NCBI GenBank assembly: GCA_050747525.1
Contig: JBOGOC010000029.1
Location: 1-27,773, forward strand
DNA from: JBOGOC01 sp050747525
GTDB lineage: Bacteria > Acidobacteriota > Polarisedimenticolia > JACPZX01 > DASXTC01
DNA length: 27,773 nt
Reading direction: 5' to 3'
The translations under genes and the position numbers were made by a program. Below the pieces are notes generated by a model that was given only the letters and a program-made list of their open reading frames with translations, did not search any database and was not told the origin of the DNA. This document shows positions 7,079-14,919 of the stretch, piece by piece. Numbering within the stretch: the first letter of the stretch is position 1; every line of letters starts with the position of its first letter.

Positions 7079-9216
7079 GCGTAGACGATCTCATCGCCGC
7101 TCGCGGGCCTGAGATCCTCCGGCATCTCATGACTGATGCGTGGGTCTACGACGGCGGAGACTACCCCCGACGAATTCACTTGAGCGAGATCGAGAATGCC
7201 AACATCGGGGCCGAGCGAGTCGCTGTCGATCTGATGGTGAGTGCGGTAGGCGAAGCATTTCGATTGCCGAAACGGATAAAGCTCAGGTGCGTCGAGGAGG
7301 AAGAGGAACAGCCCACAAAGCGGAAGAAATCGAAGAAGGCCACGCTCAAGCTGGTCACCGAGGACGGAGACGAAGACGACTCGGCATCAGCGGCTAAGAC
7401 AGCAGCGGCGAGTTGCAAGCACTTGGACGTCAACGATGGGTATTGGGAGACAGAGGTCACCGAGCACGACGTACTCATCGACATGACGAGGGTCACTTCC
7501 CGCACGCTGCGCGGCCGCGCGCAGGACGTTGCCCTGAAGCGCTGCAAGAACGCCGTCTTCATCGAGACGTTGTCCGAGCAGACAGTCACGGCGTTTCTCG
7601 GTTCACCCAAGGCAAGGCGTTTGAAACTGTCAGTGTCTGGTGCGTCAGCTCAAGTCGTTGATGAGAGGGGCCGTCCCTTCAGGGAGAAGTTTCTCTATGC
7701 CAGCGGAGTTGTAAATCAAGCGAGCCGCTACTTCAGGGGCGTCGGGTTCTCCGTTCCCAACCCGAAGAGTCAGGAGGCCACCGCGTTCTTCTGGGAACTC
7801 GTGCCTATCGGCGAGGACTACGAGCAGTTCGAAGTCACGGCTGACCTGGCCAAGCGATTCTCGGTGTTCCAGGCCGATGAGGGCAAGGTTCAGCAACAAC
7901 TCGACGCCATCGCAGTGGATATCACCAACAACATCACCTTGATCTACGGGCCCCACCGTCAGCGGTCTCTGCTCGGGAAGCTGCTCGTCTACCACTCTTT
8001 CCGTCAGTTCAGGTTCGATGGCGAAATGCTCAAGCGGGGGTGGCTCGAACTCGTCGAGGTGGGCGACACCGGACAGGGCAAGACCCAACAAGTAGACCGC
8101 ATCATGCAGGCCTCGGGCATGGGCGAGGGGGTAGACGGAGTGTCCACCACCCGGACCGGTCTCGCCTACAGCTTCCAGAAGCTCAACGACATCTGGTTCC
8201 TTATCTGGGGGAAGTACCCGCTCAACGACGGGAAGCTGCTGTTCGTTGATGAAGCGCAGAATCTGGCACCCGAAGAGATAGACAAGATACGTAAAGGGCG
8301 TAGCGACGGCGTGATCATGGCCGACGGCATCCGGTCCGGTGAGCACCCCACGCGGACGCGCCTGATCATGACCTGCAACCCGAAGTACACCGGCGTGGTT
8401 GACGATGAACTGTTCGGAATCGACCTGCTGAAGCAGACCTTTAAGGATGAAGATATCCGCAGGTTCGACATCGCCATCATCTCCGCAAGCTCCGACGACA
8501 AGGCCCAAATCAACCAGCCTCGTAAGAAACGCTCCGGTGGCGAGCGGCTGATCAGCGACGAGATCCTGGCCGCGTCCATACGGTGGGCATGGTCCCGCAA
8601 GCCCGAGCATGTTGAATTCACGGACGAGGCGACCGATGCGGTGTATGCGTCGGCGCGCACGATGTCCGAAACCTTCGGAGATGCGCGAGATATTCCGCTT
8701 CTGCTTGAGTCCGACGTCCGACACAAGATCGCTCGCCTCGCGGTCGCAGCAGCAACCCTGGTGCATTCCACCGACGACAAGCACGAGAGGGTCATCGTGA
8801 CGGCTGATCACATCGTAGCCGTGTGCGAGTTCCTCATGAGTATCTACACGAACAAGAACTGCTCGTTCGACCTCTACGCGAGGATCCGCCGCACCGAAGC
8901 CGCGATGACTCCCAAGGACTACACCGCCATCTGGGAGCACCTGCGCGAGTGCAAGGTGGAGAAGGCCACCACTCTCTCCGACGATGACATCGCGGCGCTG
9001 CTGCGGGCCTTCGTTGCCCATGAGGGGCGGATCTCGCGTCAAGACCTCGCCGGGGAACTGGGAAAGACGCCGGAGTGGACCTCCAAGGTGGTGCGAGTGC
9101 TGAAGGCCGAGCGTCTCATACGAGTCAACCACGGACGGGCCGGAGGTTACCGAGGCACGCCTAAGTTCATGAAATTCCTGAAGTTGGCCATCGAGAGAAA
9201 GGACCTTGAGCCATGA
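7066..9216 (+). CDS. MCM-like AAA+ replicative helicase
   Basis: The 716-residue protein starts at ATG 7066 with GGAG seven bases upstream. The first 20 residues (KVGVDDLIAARGPEILRHL) continue the DUF3854 domain of the preceding gene. A low-complexity acidic/basic stretch (about 75-110) follows. The ATPase core has Walker A GDTGQGKT (333-340), Walker B LLFVDEAQN (Asp395, Glu396), and LIMTCNPKYTG in the sensor-1 position, as in MCM-like helicases of phages and integrative elements. A winged helix closes the protein (RISRQDLAGELGKTPEWTSK). It would unwind DNA at the element's origin. The iteron-like repeats begin seven bases after its stop. Confidence 0.85.
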   Translation: MSKVGVDDLIAARGPEILRHLMTDAWVYDGGDYPRRIHLSEIENANIGAERVAVDLMVSAVGEAFRLPKRIKLRCVEEEEEQPTKRKKSKKATLKLVTEDGDEDDSASAAKTAAASCKHLDVNDGYWETEVTEHDVLIDMTRVTSRTLRGRAQDVALKRCKNAVFIETLSEQTVTAFLGSPKARRLKLSVSGASAQVVDERGRPFREKFLYASGVVNQASRYFRGVGFSVPNPKSQEATAFFWELVPIGEDYEQFEVTADLAKRFSVFQADEGKVQQQLDAIAVDITNNITLIYGPHRQRSLLGKLLVYHSFRQFRFDGEMLKRGWLELVEVGDTGQGKTQQVDRIMQASGMGEGVDGVSTTRTGLAYSFQKLNDIWFLIWGKYPLNDGKLLFVDEAQNLAPEEIDKIRKGRSDGVIMADGIRSGEHPTRTRLIMTCNPKYTGVVDDELFGIDLLKQTFKDEDIRRFDIAIISASSDDKAQINQPRKKRSGGERLISDEILAASIRWAWSRKPEHVEFTDEATDAVYASARTMSETFGDARDIPLLLESDVRHKIARLAVAAATLVHSTDDKHERVIVTADHIVAVCEFLMSIYTNKNCSFDLYARIRRTEAAMTPKDYTAIWEHLRECKVEKATTLSDDDIAALLRAFVAHEGRISRQDLAGELGKTPEWTSKVVRVLKAERLIRVNHGRAGGYRGTPKFMKFLKLAIERKDLEP

Positions 9217-9222
9217 GCCTGC

Positions 9223-9352
9223 TTCACGCAGTTCACTCACTTCACCATTTCCTGGCCAAAAACAGTTTGCGTTTTCCCAACACCAGCACGCAGCGGGAGG
9301 AGCAGAGAATTCTGGGGCGGGAAAATAGTGCACTGAGTGAAGTGAGTGAAGT
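9223..9352 (+). repeat. Iteron-like 9-base repeats, candidate origin or operator
   Basis: Three direct 9-mers stand in a row: TTCACGCAG (9223-9231), TTCACTCAC (9232-9240) and TTCACCATT (9241-9249). Ninety bases on, the motif returns inverted and doubled as GAGTGAAGT at 9335-9343 and 9344-9352. This makes a perfect 14-base inverted repeat between 9232-9245 and 9337-9350. The position directly after the helicase and in non-coding DNA fits a replication origin with initiator-binding iterons. An operator for the winged-helix protein is an alternative. Confidence 0.5.
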
Positions 9353-9397
9353 AGAAGGTCCCCGCCCCTGGACAGCATCGTCCGACCAGCGCAGAAA

Positions 9398-9417
9398 CGC
9401 CCGGGTCGCCCCGGGCG
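9398..9417 (-). terminator. Hairpin at the end of the small-gene run
   Basis: CGCCCGGG (9398-9405) and CCCGGGCG (9410-9417) pair perfectly over eight bases around a 4-base loop. It lies 17 bases past the stop of the minus-strand gene at 9435, and on that strand it is followed by GTTTC, a weak U-tract. It probably ends the small-gene run and may also stop plus-strand readthrough from the helicase. Confidence 0.5.
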
Positions 9418-9434
9418 GGTGGTGCAGGATGGAG

Positions 9435-9773
9435 CTACTTCAGGTTGCTGCGGGCCTGCTCGACGAGGGCATCGAACGCGTCCCGGTCGCCGGCCGCCGC
9501 TGCCAGCGCTGCGGACCGCACGAACCGGGTGGCACCCGCGGGCCCTGCGGCGGCATGGATGCGGTCCCGGTCGTTCGACCCGAGCCTGAACGCGAACACG
9601 ACCACCTCGCCGTCGAACTGCTCCTTGATGCGCGGCTTCTTCTCCTTGGCCGGCTTCTCGGCCGGGACCTTCGCCGCCGCCTTGGCCGGCACGGCCTTCT
9701 TGGTCTTGCCCTTCGCCTTCCCCTTCACCGGGGCCTCCGCGCCCTCTGCCTTACTCTTCGTTCCGTCGTCCAT
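9435..9773 (-). CDS. Lys/Ala-rich protein with RHH-like C-terminal domain
   Basis: The 112-residue protein has a disordered, lysine-alanine-proline-rich first half (AKGKTKKAVPAKAAAKVPAE) of the sort seen in histone-like tails. A compact second half follows: DGEVVVFAFRLGSNDRDRIH and then TRFVRSAALAAAAGD. A strand followed by two helices recalls ribbon-helix-helix DNA binders, but this is inference. The ATG has GAGGAGG six bases upstream. It is the last gene of the five-gene minus-strand set. The base composition is as GC-rich as its neighbours. Confidence 0.65.
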   Translation of the reverse strand: MDDGTKSKAEGAEAPVKGKAKGKTKKAVPAKAAAKVPAEKPAKEKKPRIKEQFDGEVVVFAFRLGSNDRDRIHAAAGPAGATRFVRSAALAAAAGDRDAFDALVEQARSNLK

Positions 9774-9818
9774 TGGTGCCTCCTCGGCGGAATCAGCCGC
9801 CGCTGCGTTGGTGGCCGT

Positions 9819-10028
9819 TCAGCCTCGCGCTACGCGAGACCGCACGACCGTCAGTTGGAACTCGCTGCCGTCGGTCAAGGTCACGACCAGGCCGGCGTCC
9901 CTGCTCAGCACGCCGACCTCCTCGAACGTGTGGATGCGCCGGATGGTCGTCTGGTTGATGTCGTCGCTGTCCCCATCGGTCGCCGCCAGGACGTCCCTCA
10001 GGGCGTCCGCGAACTGCTTGTCGTCCAT
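9819..10028 (-). CDS. Small protein of unknown function
   Basis: The 69-residue product begins MDDKQFADALRDVLAATDGD, is acidic in its first half and ends as predicted beta strands (GLVVTLTDGSEFQLTVV). The start is fixed by a full GGAGGTGA ribosome-binding site, whose TGA is also the stop codon of the upstream 82-residue gene. That arrangement couples the two. No family is recognised; strand-rich small proteins like this are common in phage early regions. Confidence 0.65.
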   Translation of the reverse strand: MDDKQFADALRDVLAATDGDSDDINQTTIRRIHTFEEVGVLSRDAGLVVTLTDGSEFQLTVVRSRVARG

Positions 10029-10031
10029 CGG

Positions 10032-10280
10032 TCACCTCCGCTCGTAGAGCACGGCTTCGACCTTCCGTGCGCTACGGGCCAGCTGGTCGACCCGACTGGC
10101 GAGCTGGCGGAGTCGGCCAATGCGAAGCCACTCTGCGGCGCGCTCCATCGCGGCCGCAGCATCCGACATGGCGTCTTCGGCCGCGCCGACCGGATCCGCC
10201 GGTGTGTCGTTTCTCGGGCAGGCCGGCTCGTGGCCGCTGCCGCTGACGCGACCACAGTCGGGGCACTTCTCGTGTGGCAT
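10032..10280 (-). CDS. Small zinc-finger-like protein
   Basis: The 82-residue protein opens with KCPDCGRVSGSGHEPACP, a probable single zinc knuckle, followed by an amphipathic helical region (MERAAEWLRIGRLRQLASRV). AAGGAGGGG lies upstream of the ATG, interleaved with the stop of the previous gene. The combination of metal knuckle and coiled helix suggests a nucleic-acid or protein adaptor, but no specific function can be assigned. It belongs to the minus-strand set running from 10643 to 9435. Confidence 0.65.
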   Translation of the reverse strand: MPHEKCPDCGRVSGSGHEPACPRNDTPADPVGAAEDAMSDAAAAMERAAEWLRIGRLRQLASRVDQLARSARKVEAVLYERR

Positions 10281-10283
10281 CGG

Positions 10284-10454
10284 CTACCCCTCCTTCTCTC
10301 GAATCTTGACCTTCACCCTGACCCACCCGTGTTCGGTGTTGACGTCCGCGTCGAATCGAAACGCCTCCAGCCCTCGGGCGGCCAGAGCCTCGCGGATGGC
10401 GTCATCCACGATGCGCATCAGCTCGTTTGCGGTGTCCACGGTGACGTTGGCCAT
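10284..10454 (-). CDS. 56-residue protein of unknown function
   Basis: This short gene starts at ATG 10454, three bases after the stop of the upstream gene, and ends at a TAG that sits inside the ribosome-binding region of the next gene. The product begins MANVTVDTANELMRIVDDAI and ends with a basic strand (GWVRVKVKIREKEG). Helix followed by strand, tight packing and in-frame continuity make it a credible gene. No family is recognised. Confidence 0.55.
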   Translation of the reverse strand: MANVTVDTANELMRIVDDAIREALAARGLEAFRFDADVNTEHGWVRVKVKIREKEG

Positions 10455-10457
10455 CTG

Positions 10458-10643
10458 TTACCCAACCTTCTCGATGATGTCGGCAGCGAGTGCCTGCTGC
10501 TTCGTGAAGCAGACCTCGATGGGATGGCCAGCTCCAATGCGCAGCATCGTCCACACGTAGTCCCCTCTGATCTCGGCCTGCACAACCGTGACCGGGATCT
10601 GCGTGTCGATTGGGTAGTTCTGCTTGTTCTCCGTCGTTGCCAT
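10458..10643 (-). CDS. 61-residue protein, first of the small-gene run
   Basis: The ATG at 10643 has GAGGAGG six bases upstream, so I prefer it to the longer frame from 10805, which would run through the promoter of the methylase gene. The protein begins MATTENKQNYPIDTQIPVTV and ends GHPIEVCFTKQQALAADIIE. This is strand-rich with a terminal helix, in keeping with a small phage early protein. It is divergent from the methylase gene across a 127-base gap that must hold both promoters; I see no clear -10/-35 pair there. Confidence 0.62.
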   Translation of the reverse strand: MATTENKQNYPIDTQIPVTVVQAEIRGDYVWTMLRIGAGHPIEVCFTKQQALAADIIEKVG

Positions 10644-10770
10644 CGTCGTCCTCCTCATGACGTTGCAATGAGTGCGCTGTTCGGATCGGGATATCAAGCG
10701 CAATCCGATGGAAAAGTGAGTCAGGCGAATGACAAGCGATTGTGGCTGGAGAGCCACCGTGGAGGGCAGC

Positions 10771-11844
10771 ATGCTGCGGTCGCGTAAGAAGTTGGGAATC
10801 TTCAACGCCCTGCCGTGCTACATCGGCGGCAAGCGCAGGCTGGTCGGAAGGATCTTCGGTGAGATCAACGCCATCGTGCCACGCCGGCTGTGGCCTCGGC
10901 TGGTGTTCCTGGACGCCTTCATGGGCGGTGGCTCGGTCGCCCTCTACGCGAAGTGCCAGGGCTTCGGGAAGGTGATCGGCACGGATCTCGCCCTACGGTC
11001 GGTGACGGTTGGGCAGGCGCTGATCGCAAACACCAGGACGAAGCTCACGAAGGCCGACGTCATCCGCGTCCTCGCTCCCTACGACGGCCCACCGGGGCGT
11101 GTTGAGCGGGAGATGGTGCCTGCCGTCTTCACCCAAACGGTCGGGCGTGCCATCGATAGCGCACTCCGGGTCGCCGACCAGACGCCCGACGAGAACAAGG
11201 GAGCACTCATCAGGCTGCTCGCGATCAGGGTCGCGATGCTCGCACATCCGTACGGCCAAGTCCGCGCTGGCACGGCACATCGACTCACTACGCAGGAGTA
11301 CGAGAACATCACGCCAAGCGCGACTTACCACTATCTCGATGCTTTGAGATTGGCCTCGCTCGAGAAGATGTGGTCGCTGGCTCAGGCCATCAACGGAGGC
11401 ATCGTCGAGGGGAAGGGTGAGGTGTACCAGACCGACGTCCTGGAGGTTCTCCCGACGATCCCGGCAGACATCTGTTACGCGGACCCGCCCTACGCCAATG
11501 TCTGTTCATACGAAAAGGAGTATCGCGTCCTGGACCAGATCCTCGAAGGGCTGACCAGGCCGACCTCACCCTTCACGTCGCGCGATGGCGCGAACCAGAT
11601 CGACCTGTTACTGGAGCGGGCGGCTCACGTTCCCGTCGTTGTGCTGTCGTTTGGCAACGCCGCCTGCACTCTGGAAGACCTGGAGGGGAAGATGATCAAG
11701 GCGGGACGGAAGACGAAGGCCATCGCAATCAAGTACTTGCATCTGCCAGCCGTCGCGACTCAGCAGAAAAAGGAAGCGAACCGCGAGTTCCTGCTGGTCG
11801 GAGTCGATCCCGATGCGGCCCTCATCAAAGGAGCAGCAGCATGA
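10771..11844 (+). CDS. D12-class N6-adenine DNA methyltransferase
   Basis: I start at ATG 10771 (GGAGGG four bases upstream), giving 357 residues; the frame is open from 10729. The order of motifs is that of the Dam/D12 class: FNALPCYIGGKRRL near the N-terminus (AdoMet-binding, motif X), FLDAFMGGGSV (46-56, motif I) and CYADPPYANV with the catalytic DPPY at 238-241. It would transfer a methyl group from AdoMet to the N6 of adenine. No cognate restriction enzyme lies beside it, so it is a solitary phage-type enzyme. It may protect against host restriction or mark the DNA for replication or packaging. It is coupled to the ParB-like gene by an ATGA overlap. Confidence 0.9.
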   Translation: MLRSRKKLGIFNALPCYIGGKRRLVGRIFGEINAIVPRRLWPRLVFLDAFMGGGSVALYAKCQGFGKVIGTDLALRSVTVGQALIANTRTKLTKADVIRVLAPYDGPPGRVEREMVPAVFTQTVGRAIDSALRVADQTPDENKGALIRLLAIRVAMLAHPYGQVRAGTAHRLTTQEYENITPSATYHYLDALRLASLEKMWSLAQAINGGIVEGKGEVYQTDVLEVLPTIPADICYADPPYANVCSYEKEYRVLDQILEGLTRPTSPFTSRDGANQIDLLLERAAHVPVVVLSFGNAACTLEDLEGKMIKAGRKTKAIAIKYLHLPAVATQQKKEANREFLLVGVDPDAALIKGAAA

Positions 11845-12539
11845 ATGAGACTTCCAGGCCTCTGTCTGACGCCCGCGTGGGTCCGAAGCTCGTACCCATC
11901 GATCGGCTGGTCGGCCACCCGATGAACGCGAACACGATGCCGGCGGAACTGCAGGCGAAGCTCATGGCGCACATCAAGCGCAGCGGGCGATACCCGCACC
12001 TGATCGTCCGCCCTCATCCCACGCAGCCGGACCACTTCGAGATTCTCGACGGACACCATCGCCTGGGAATTCTCAAGGAGCTTGGACATACCCAGGTCCG
12101 AGTCGATGTGTGGGATGTTTCAGATCATGAGGCTCGCTTGTTGTTGGCCACCTTGAATCGCTTGGCTGGCCAGGATATCCCGCTGCGCCGGGCGGAGCTC
12201 ATCCATGAGCTGCTCGGGGAGATGTCGGTGGACGACCTGGCCGGCCTGCTTCCCGAGACGGACAAGCAGCTCGAGGAGCTCCACGCGCTGCTGGAGTTCC
12301 CGGCGGACGAGATCGCCCAGTTCCTGGAGAGCGAAGCGGAGCGAGCGGAGAAGGTCTTGCCTCGCGTGATGACGTTCGTTGTCACGCCTGACCAGGAGAA
12401 GGTCATCGAAGAAGCCGTCGAGCTCGCCAGCGACGGCGTGCCCGGGCGCGACAGAAAAGCCCGCGGACTTCACAACCTGGCGACACGTTTCCTGGAGGAG
12501 AAGCGCCATGAGGAAGGTGACGCCGAAGCGGCGTCGTAG
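11841..12539 (+). CDS. ParB/Srx-fold protein
   Basis: The 232-residue protein starts at the ATG that overlaps the methylase stop. Residues 15-100 are a ParB N-terminal-type domain: VPIDRLVGHPMNAN, then ILDGHHRLGIL (GHHR at 71-74, the nucleotide-contact loop), then VRVDVWDVSDHEARLLLATL. The C-terminal half is helical and acidic (DEIAQFLESEAERAEKVLPR). Chromosomal ParB proteins are CTPases that clamp on parS; phage versions of this size beside methylases and terminases are less well understood and may act as nucleases or partition factors. No ParA gene is nearby, which argues against a standard partition operon. Confidence 0.82.
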   Translation: MNETSRPLSDARVGPKLVPIDRLVGHPMNANTMPAELQAKLMAHIKRSGRYPHLIVRPHPTQPDHFEILDGHHRLGILKELGHTQVRVDVWDVSDHEARLLLATLNRLAGQDIPLRRAELIHELLGEMSVDDLAGLLPETDKQLEELHALLEFPADEIAQFLESEAERAEKVLPRVMTFVVTPDQEKVIEEAVELASDGVPGRDRKARGLHNLATRFLEEKRHEEGDAEAAS

Positions 12540-12804
12540 GAGCGCTCGGATCGATCGCATGGTGGAGGAGGTCGCTCAGCAGCGAATTCAGCAGCGGCTG
12601 CAGGAGGCGCTGGCATCCCCGATGCCGCATCACCTGGAGCGCGTCCCGGCAGTGGTCAGTCGACTGGACGAGATCCTCACTCGCAAGACGCCGGCTCGAC
12701 CCGGTGAGTTCGAGGAACTGAACCGGGCCCTAGATCGGGAGCTGGCGTTCATCACCTCCGTGAAGCTGCAGGTGAAGATCGTGGAGGCTCTGCGAGCGCT
12801 GTGA
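12508..12804 (+). CDS. Small helical protein upstream of the terminase genes
   Basis: The start is taken at ATG 12508, seven bases after GGAGGAG, overlapping the end of the ParB-like gene by 32 bases. The 98-residue product has a very basic head (MRKVTPKRRRRSARIDRM) and then continuous helix (VEEVAQQRIQQRLQEAL; FEELNRALDRELAFITS). It is probably a DNA-binding or terminase-associated protein; I do not recognise the family. Its stop shares a base with the ATG of the small terminase gene (TGATG). Confidence 0.6.
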   Translation: MRKVTPKRRRRSARIDRMVEEVAQQRIQQRLQEALASPMPHHLERVPAVVSRLDEILTRKTPARPGEFEELNRALDRELAFITSVKLQVKIVEALRAL

Positions 12805-13379
12805 TGGACCTGGCCCAGAAGAAGAAGCGCAAGGAAGCCCGGCGGCTGTATCTCACAGGCGCATGCGACAGCAACGCCGAGATCGGCCGCCGGCTGGGCC
12901 TCAAACCGCACACCGTCGCCAAGTACCGCAAGGATGAAGACTGGGACGGCCTGCGGCAGAAGATGGACCGGCGTGCCGCCGAGAAGATGGCCGAGCAGCT
13001 GGCCACCGAGCCGATGACGCTCAACCTGCGGCACTACAACTACTTCGAGGTCATCCTGGCCGAGATCAACAGCACCATCAAGGCCAAGCACACGAAGTTC
13101 ACGGGGCGCGAGCTAGCCGAGCTGGTGGGCGTGGTGAAGGAGGCCCAGCGGGGCCAGCGGCTCGCCCGCGGCATGGCGCTGGACGGCAAGGCCGAGGATC
13201 AGATCCGCGCCGAGTCCGAAGCCGAGCTGCGCAACCTGGTGGACGTGTTCGTGGAAGTGGTCAAGGAGGGCGTGAAGGATGAGCAGGTCAGGGATCGGAT
13301 CCAGAGGGCCGTCCTTGAAACACTACATCGCAAGCCGGATGGCGGAACTGGCAACGGAGAAGACCCGATCGATCACTGA
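12804..13379 (+). CDS. Phage terminase small subunit
   Basis: The 191-residue protein begins MDLAQKKKRKEARRLYLTGA and has an HTH with the pattern NAEIGRRLGLKPHTVAKYRK followed by DEDWDGL. This is the DNA-recognition form typical of small terminases that bind the pac or cos site. The middle is helical (FEVILAEINSTIKAKHTKFT) and would form the oligomerisation core. The last part overlaps the large-subunit gene. A GTG three bases earlier (12801) could also serve as start. Placement directly before the large subunit supports the assignment. Confidence 0.75.
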   Translation: MDLAQKKKRKEARRLYLTGACDSNAEIGRRLGLKPHTVAKYRKDEDWDGLRQKMDRRAAEKMAEQLATEPMTLNLRHYNYFEVILAEINSTIKAKHTKFTGRELAELVGVVKEAQRGQRLARGMALDGKAEDQIRAESEAELRNLVDVFVEVVKEGVKDEQVRDRIQRAVLETLHRKPDGGTGNGEDPIDH

Positions 13380-14919
13380 GCCGCTGGCTCAGTGGTGCCT
13401 CAAGCACATCCGACTGGACAGCCGCCCGTTTAGCTTCGATGGCCACGAATATCTACGGGCCTTGTACGACGAGACGGCCCAGCACATCGTCCTGCAGAAA
13501 GGCGCGCAAGTCGGTGGCACGACCTGGGCCATCCTCCGGACCTGCCACGCCTGTCTCAACGGGCTGTCGTGCATGTATCTGTTTCCAACCCGCACGGACG
13601 TCCTTGACTTCTCGAAGTCCAGGGTCAAGCCGCTTCTGGACGAGAACCGCTTCATCGCCCGCGAGATGACCGATACGGACACGGCTGGGCTCAAGCGGAT
13701 CGGCCCGGGGTACCTGTACCTGCGCGGGATGCAAAGCGACGTGGGGCTCAAGTCGGTGCCGGCCGACATGCTCGTGCTCGACGAACTGGACGAAGCCGAG
13801 CCCCAGGCCAAGGCCATGGCGAAGGAACGCCTCGCTCACTCCCGCTACAAGCGCATCATCGAGCTGTCCAACCCCAGCTTCCCGGACTACGGCATCGACG
13901 AGGCCTTCGCCCGAACGGACCAGAGGTTCTGGACCGTGAAGTGTCCATCATGCTCCCAGTGGGTCTGCCTCGATAAGGAGTTCCCCGACAAGCTGGGCGA
14001 CGAAGTCAGGATCATCCTCGTCAGGGCGGATGGCTCCTTCTACCGAGCGTGTCCGAAGTGCAAGGGGGAGCTCGACATGGCCTGCGGGGAGTGGGTGGCC
14101 GACTACCCGACCCGGCCCATCCACGGATACCGCATCAGCCAGCTCATCTCGTCGTTCGTCGACCCCGGCGAGCTGCTCGACGAGTACAAGAACACTCGGT
14201 TCCCCGGCCACTTCTTCAACCTCAAGCTTGGCCGAGCATGGGCCGATCTTGACCGCCGGCTCGACATGGCGTCTTCCCTGAACCTGTGCACCGACCGCCC
14301 GATGCTGGAGAAGGCCGACACCGGCGGGTTCGCCATGGGCGTGGACACCGGGAAGCTTCTTCACGTGGTCATCCTGCAGAGAGACCCGGTGGACTACAAG
14401 AAGCAGCGGCTGGTCCGGTTGGAGGTCTGCAGGGAGTGGTCCGACCTCGACGGGCTCATGAGACGCTTCAAGATCGCCCGCTGCGTGGTGGACGCCCTGC
14501 CGGAGATCCACATGGCCCGAGAGTTCGCGTCACGCCACGCCGGCCGTGTGTACGTGTGCTACTTCGGAGAGGAGATGAAGGGTGGCGCGAACTGGAACCA
14601 CGCGGACAGGCGCGTGGACATCAACCGCACCGAAGCCCTCGACGCGTCACGGGCGGCCGTGCGCGAGAAGCTGCTGTCGCTTCCCAGGCGGGACCCGATG
14701 GTGGAGCTCTTCGCCAAGCACATGACCGGAGACGCGAAACGCCTCGAGGAGAACCTCGAGACGGGCGCCAAGAAGTACCGCTACATCAAGACGGCCGAGA
14801 ACCACTTCAGCTTCGCCTTCACCTACGCCTGGATGGCGGCCCACCACATCACCGGGGCTCTGGCCTACATGTACATGCTCCAGGCCGAGCGAGCGGCGGC
14901 GGAAGCCAGGCGCTCCTGA
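13279..14919 (+). CDS. Phage terminase large subunit, GpA-like
   Basis: The 546-residue product has the two-part layout of packaging motors. The ATPase part has QKGAQVGGTTW (73-83, a variant Walker A as in GpA-type enzymes), LFPTRTDVLDFSKSR and MLVLDELDEAE (164-173, Walker B). A zinc knuckle follows (Cys222/Cys225 in CPSC, Cys258/Cys261 in CPKC). The nuclease part starts at FAMGVDTGKLLHVV (Asp356) and has VVDALPEIHMAREF. It would cut concatemeric DNA and pump it into a prohead. I use ATG 13279 (AGGAGGG eight bases upstream), which overlaps the small-subunit gene by about 100 bases; ATG 13339 is the alternative. No portal or capsid gene follows, which is unusual. Confidence 0.88.
   Translation: MSRSGIGSRGPSLKHYIASRMAELATEKTRSITEPLAQWCLKHIRLDSRPFSFDGHEYLRALYDETAQHIVLQKGAQVGGTTWAILRTCHACLNGLSCMYLFPTRTDVLDFSKSRVKPLLDENRFIAREMTDTDTAGLKRIGPGYLYLRGMQSDVGLKSVPADMLVLDELDEAEPQAKAMAKERLAHSRYKRIIELSNPSFPDYGIDEAFARTDQRFWTVKCPSCSQWVCLDKEFPDKLGDEVRIILVRADGSFYRACPKCKGELDMACGEWVADYPTRPIHGYRISQLISSFVDPGELLDEYKNTRFPGHFFNLKLGRAWADLDRRLDMASSLNLCTDRPMLEKADTGGFAMGVDTGKLLHVVILQRDPVDYKKQRLVRLEVCREWSDLDGLMRRFKIARCVVDALPEIHMAREFASRHAGRVYVCYFGEEMKGGANWNHADRRVDINRTEALDASRAAVREKLLSLPRRDPMVELFAKHMTGDAKRLEENLETGAKKYRYIKTAENHFSFAFTYAWMAAHHITGALAYMYMLQAERAAAEARRS

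Noticed and set aside
7645..9378. Minus-strand open frame of 577 codons opposite the helicase
   Set aside because: Antisense of a GC-rich gene whose own strand has Walker motifs and a ribosome-binding site.
9213..10787. Plus-strand open frame of 524 codons starting with an ATGA overlap to the helicase
   Set aside because: After the first 70 codons it runs antisense through four or five small minus-strand genes that have good ribosome-binding sites. The head region is explained by the 9-base repeats.
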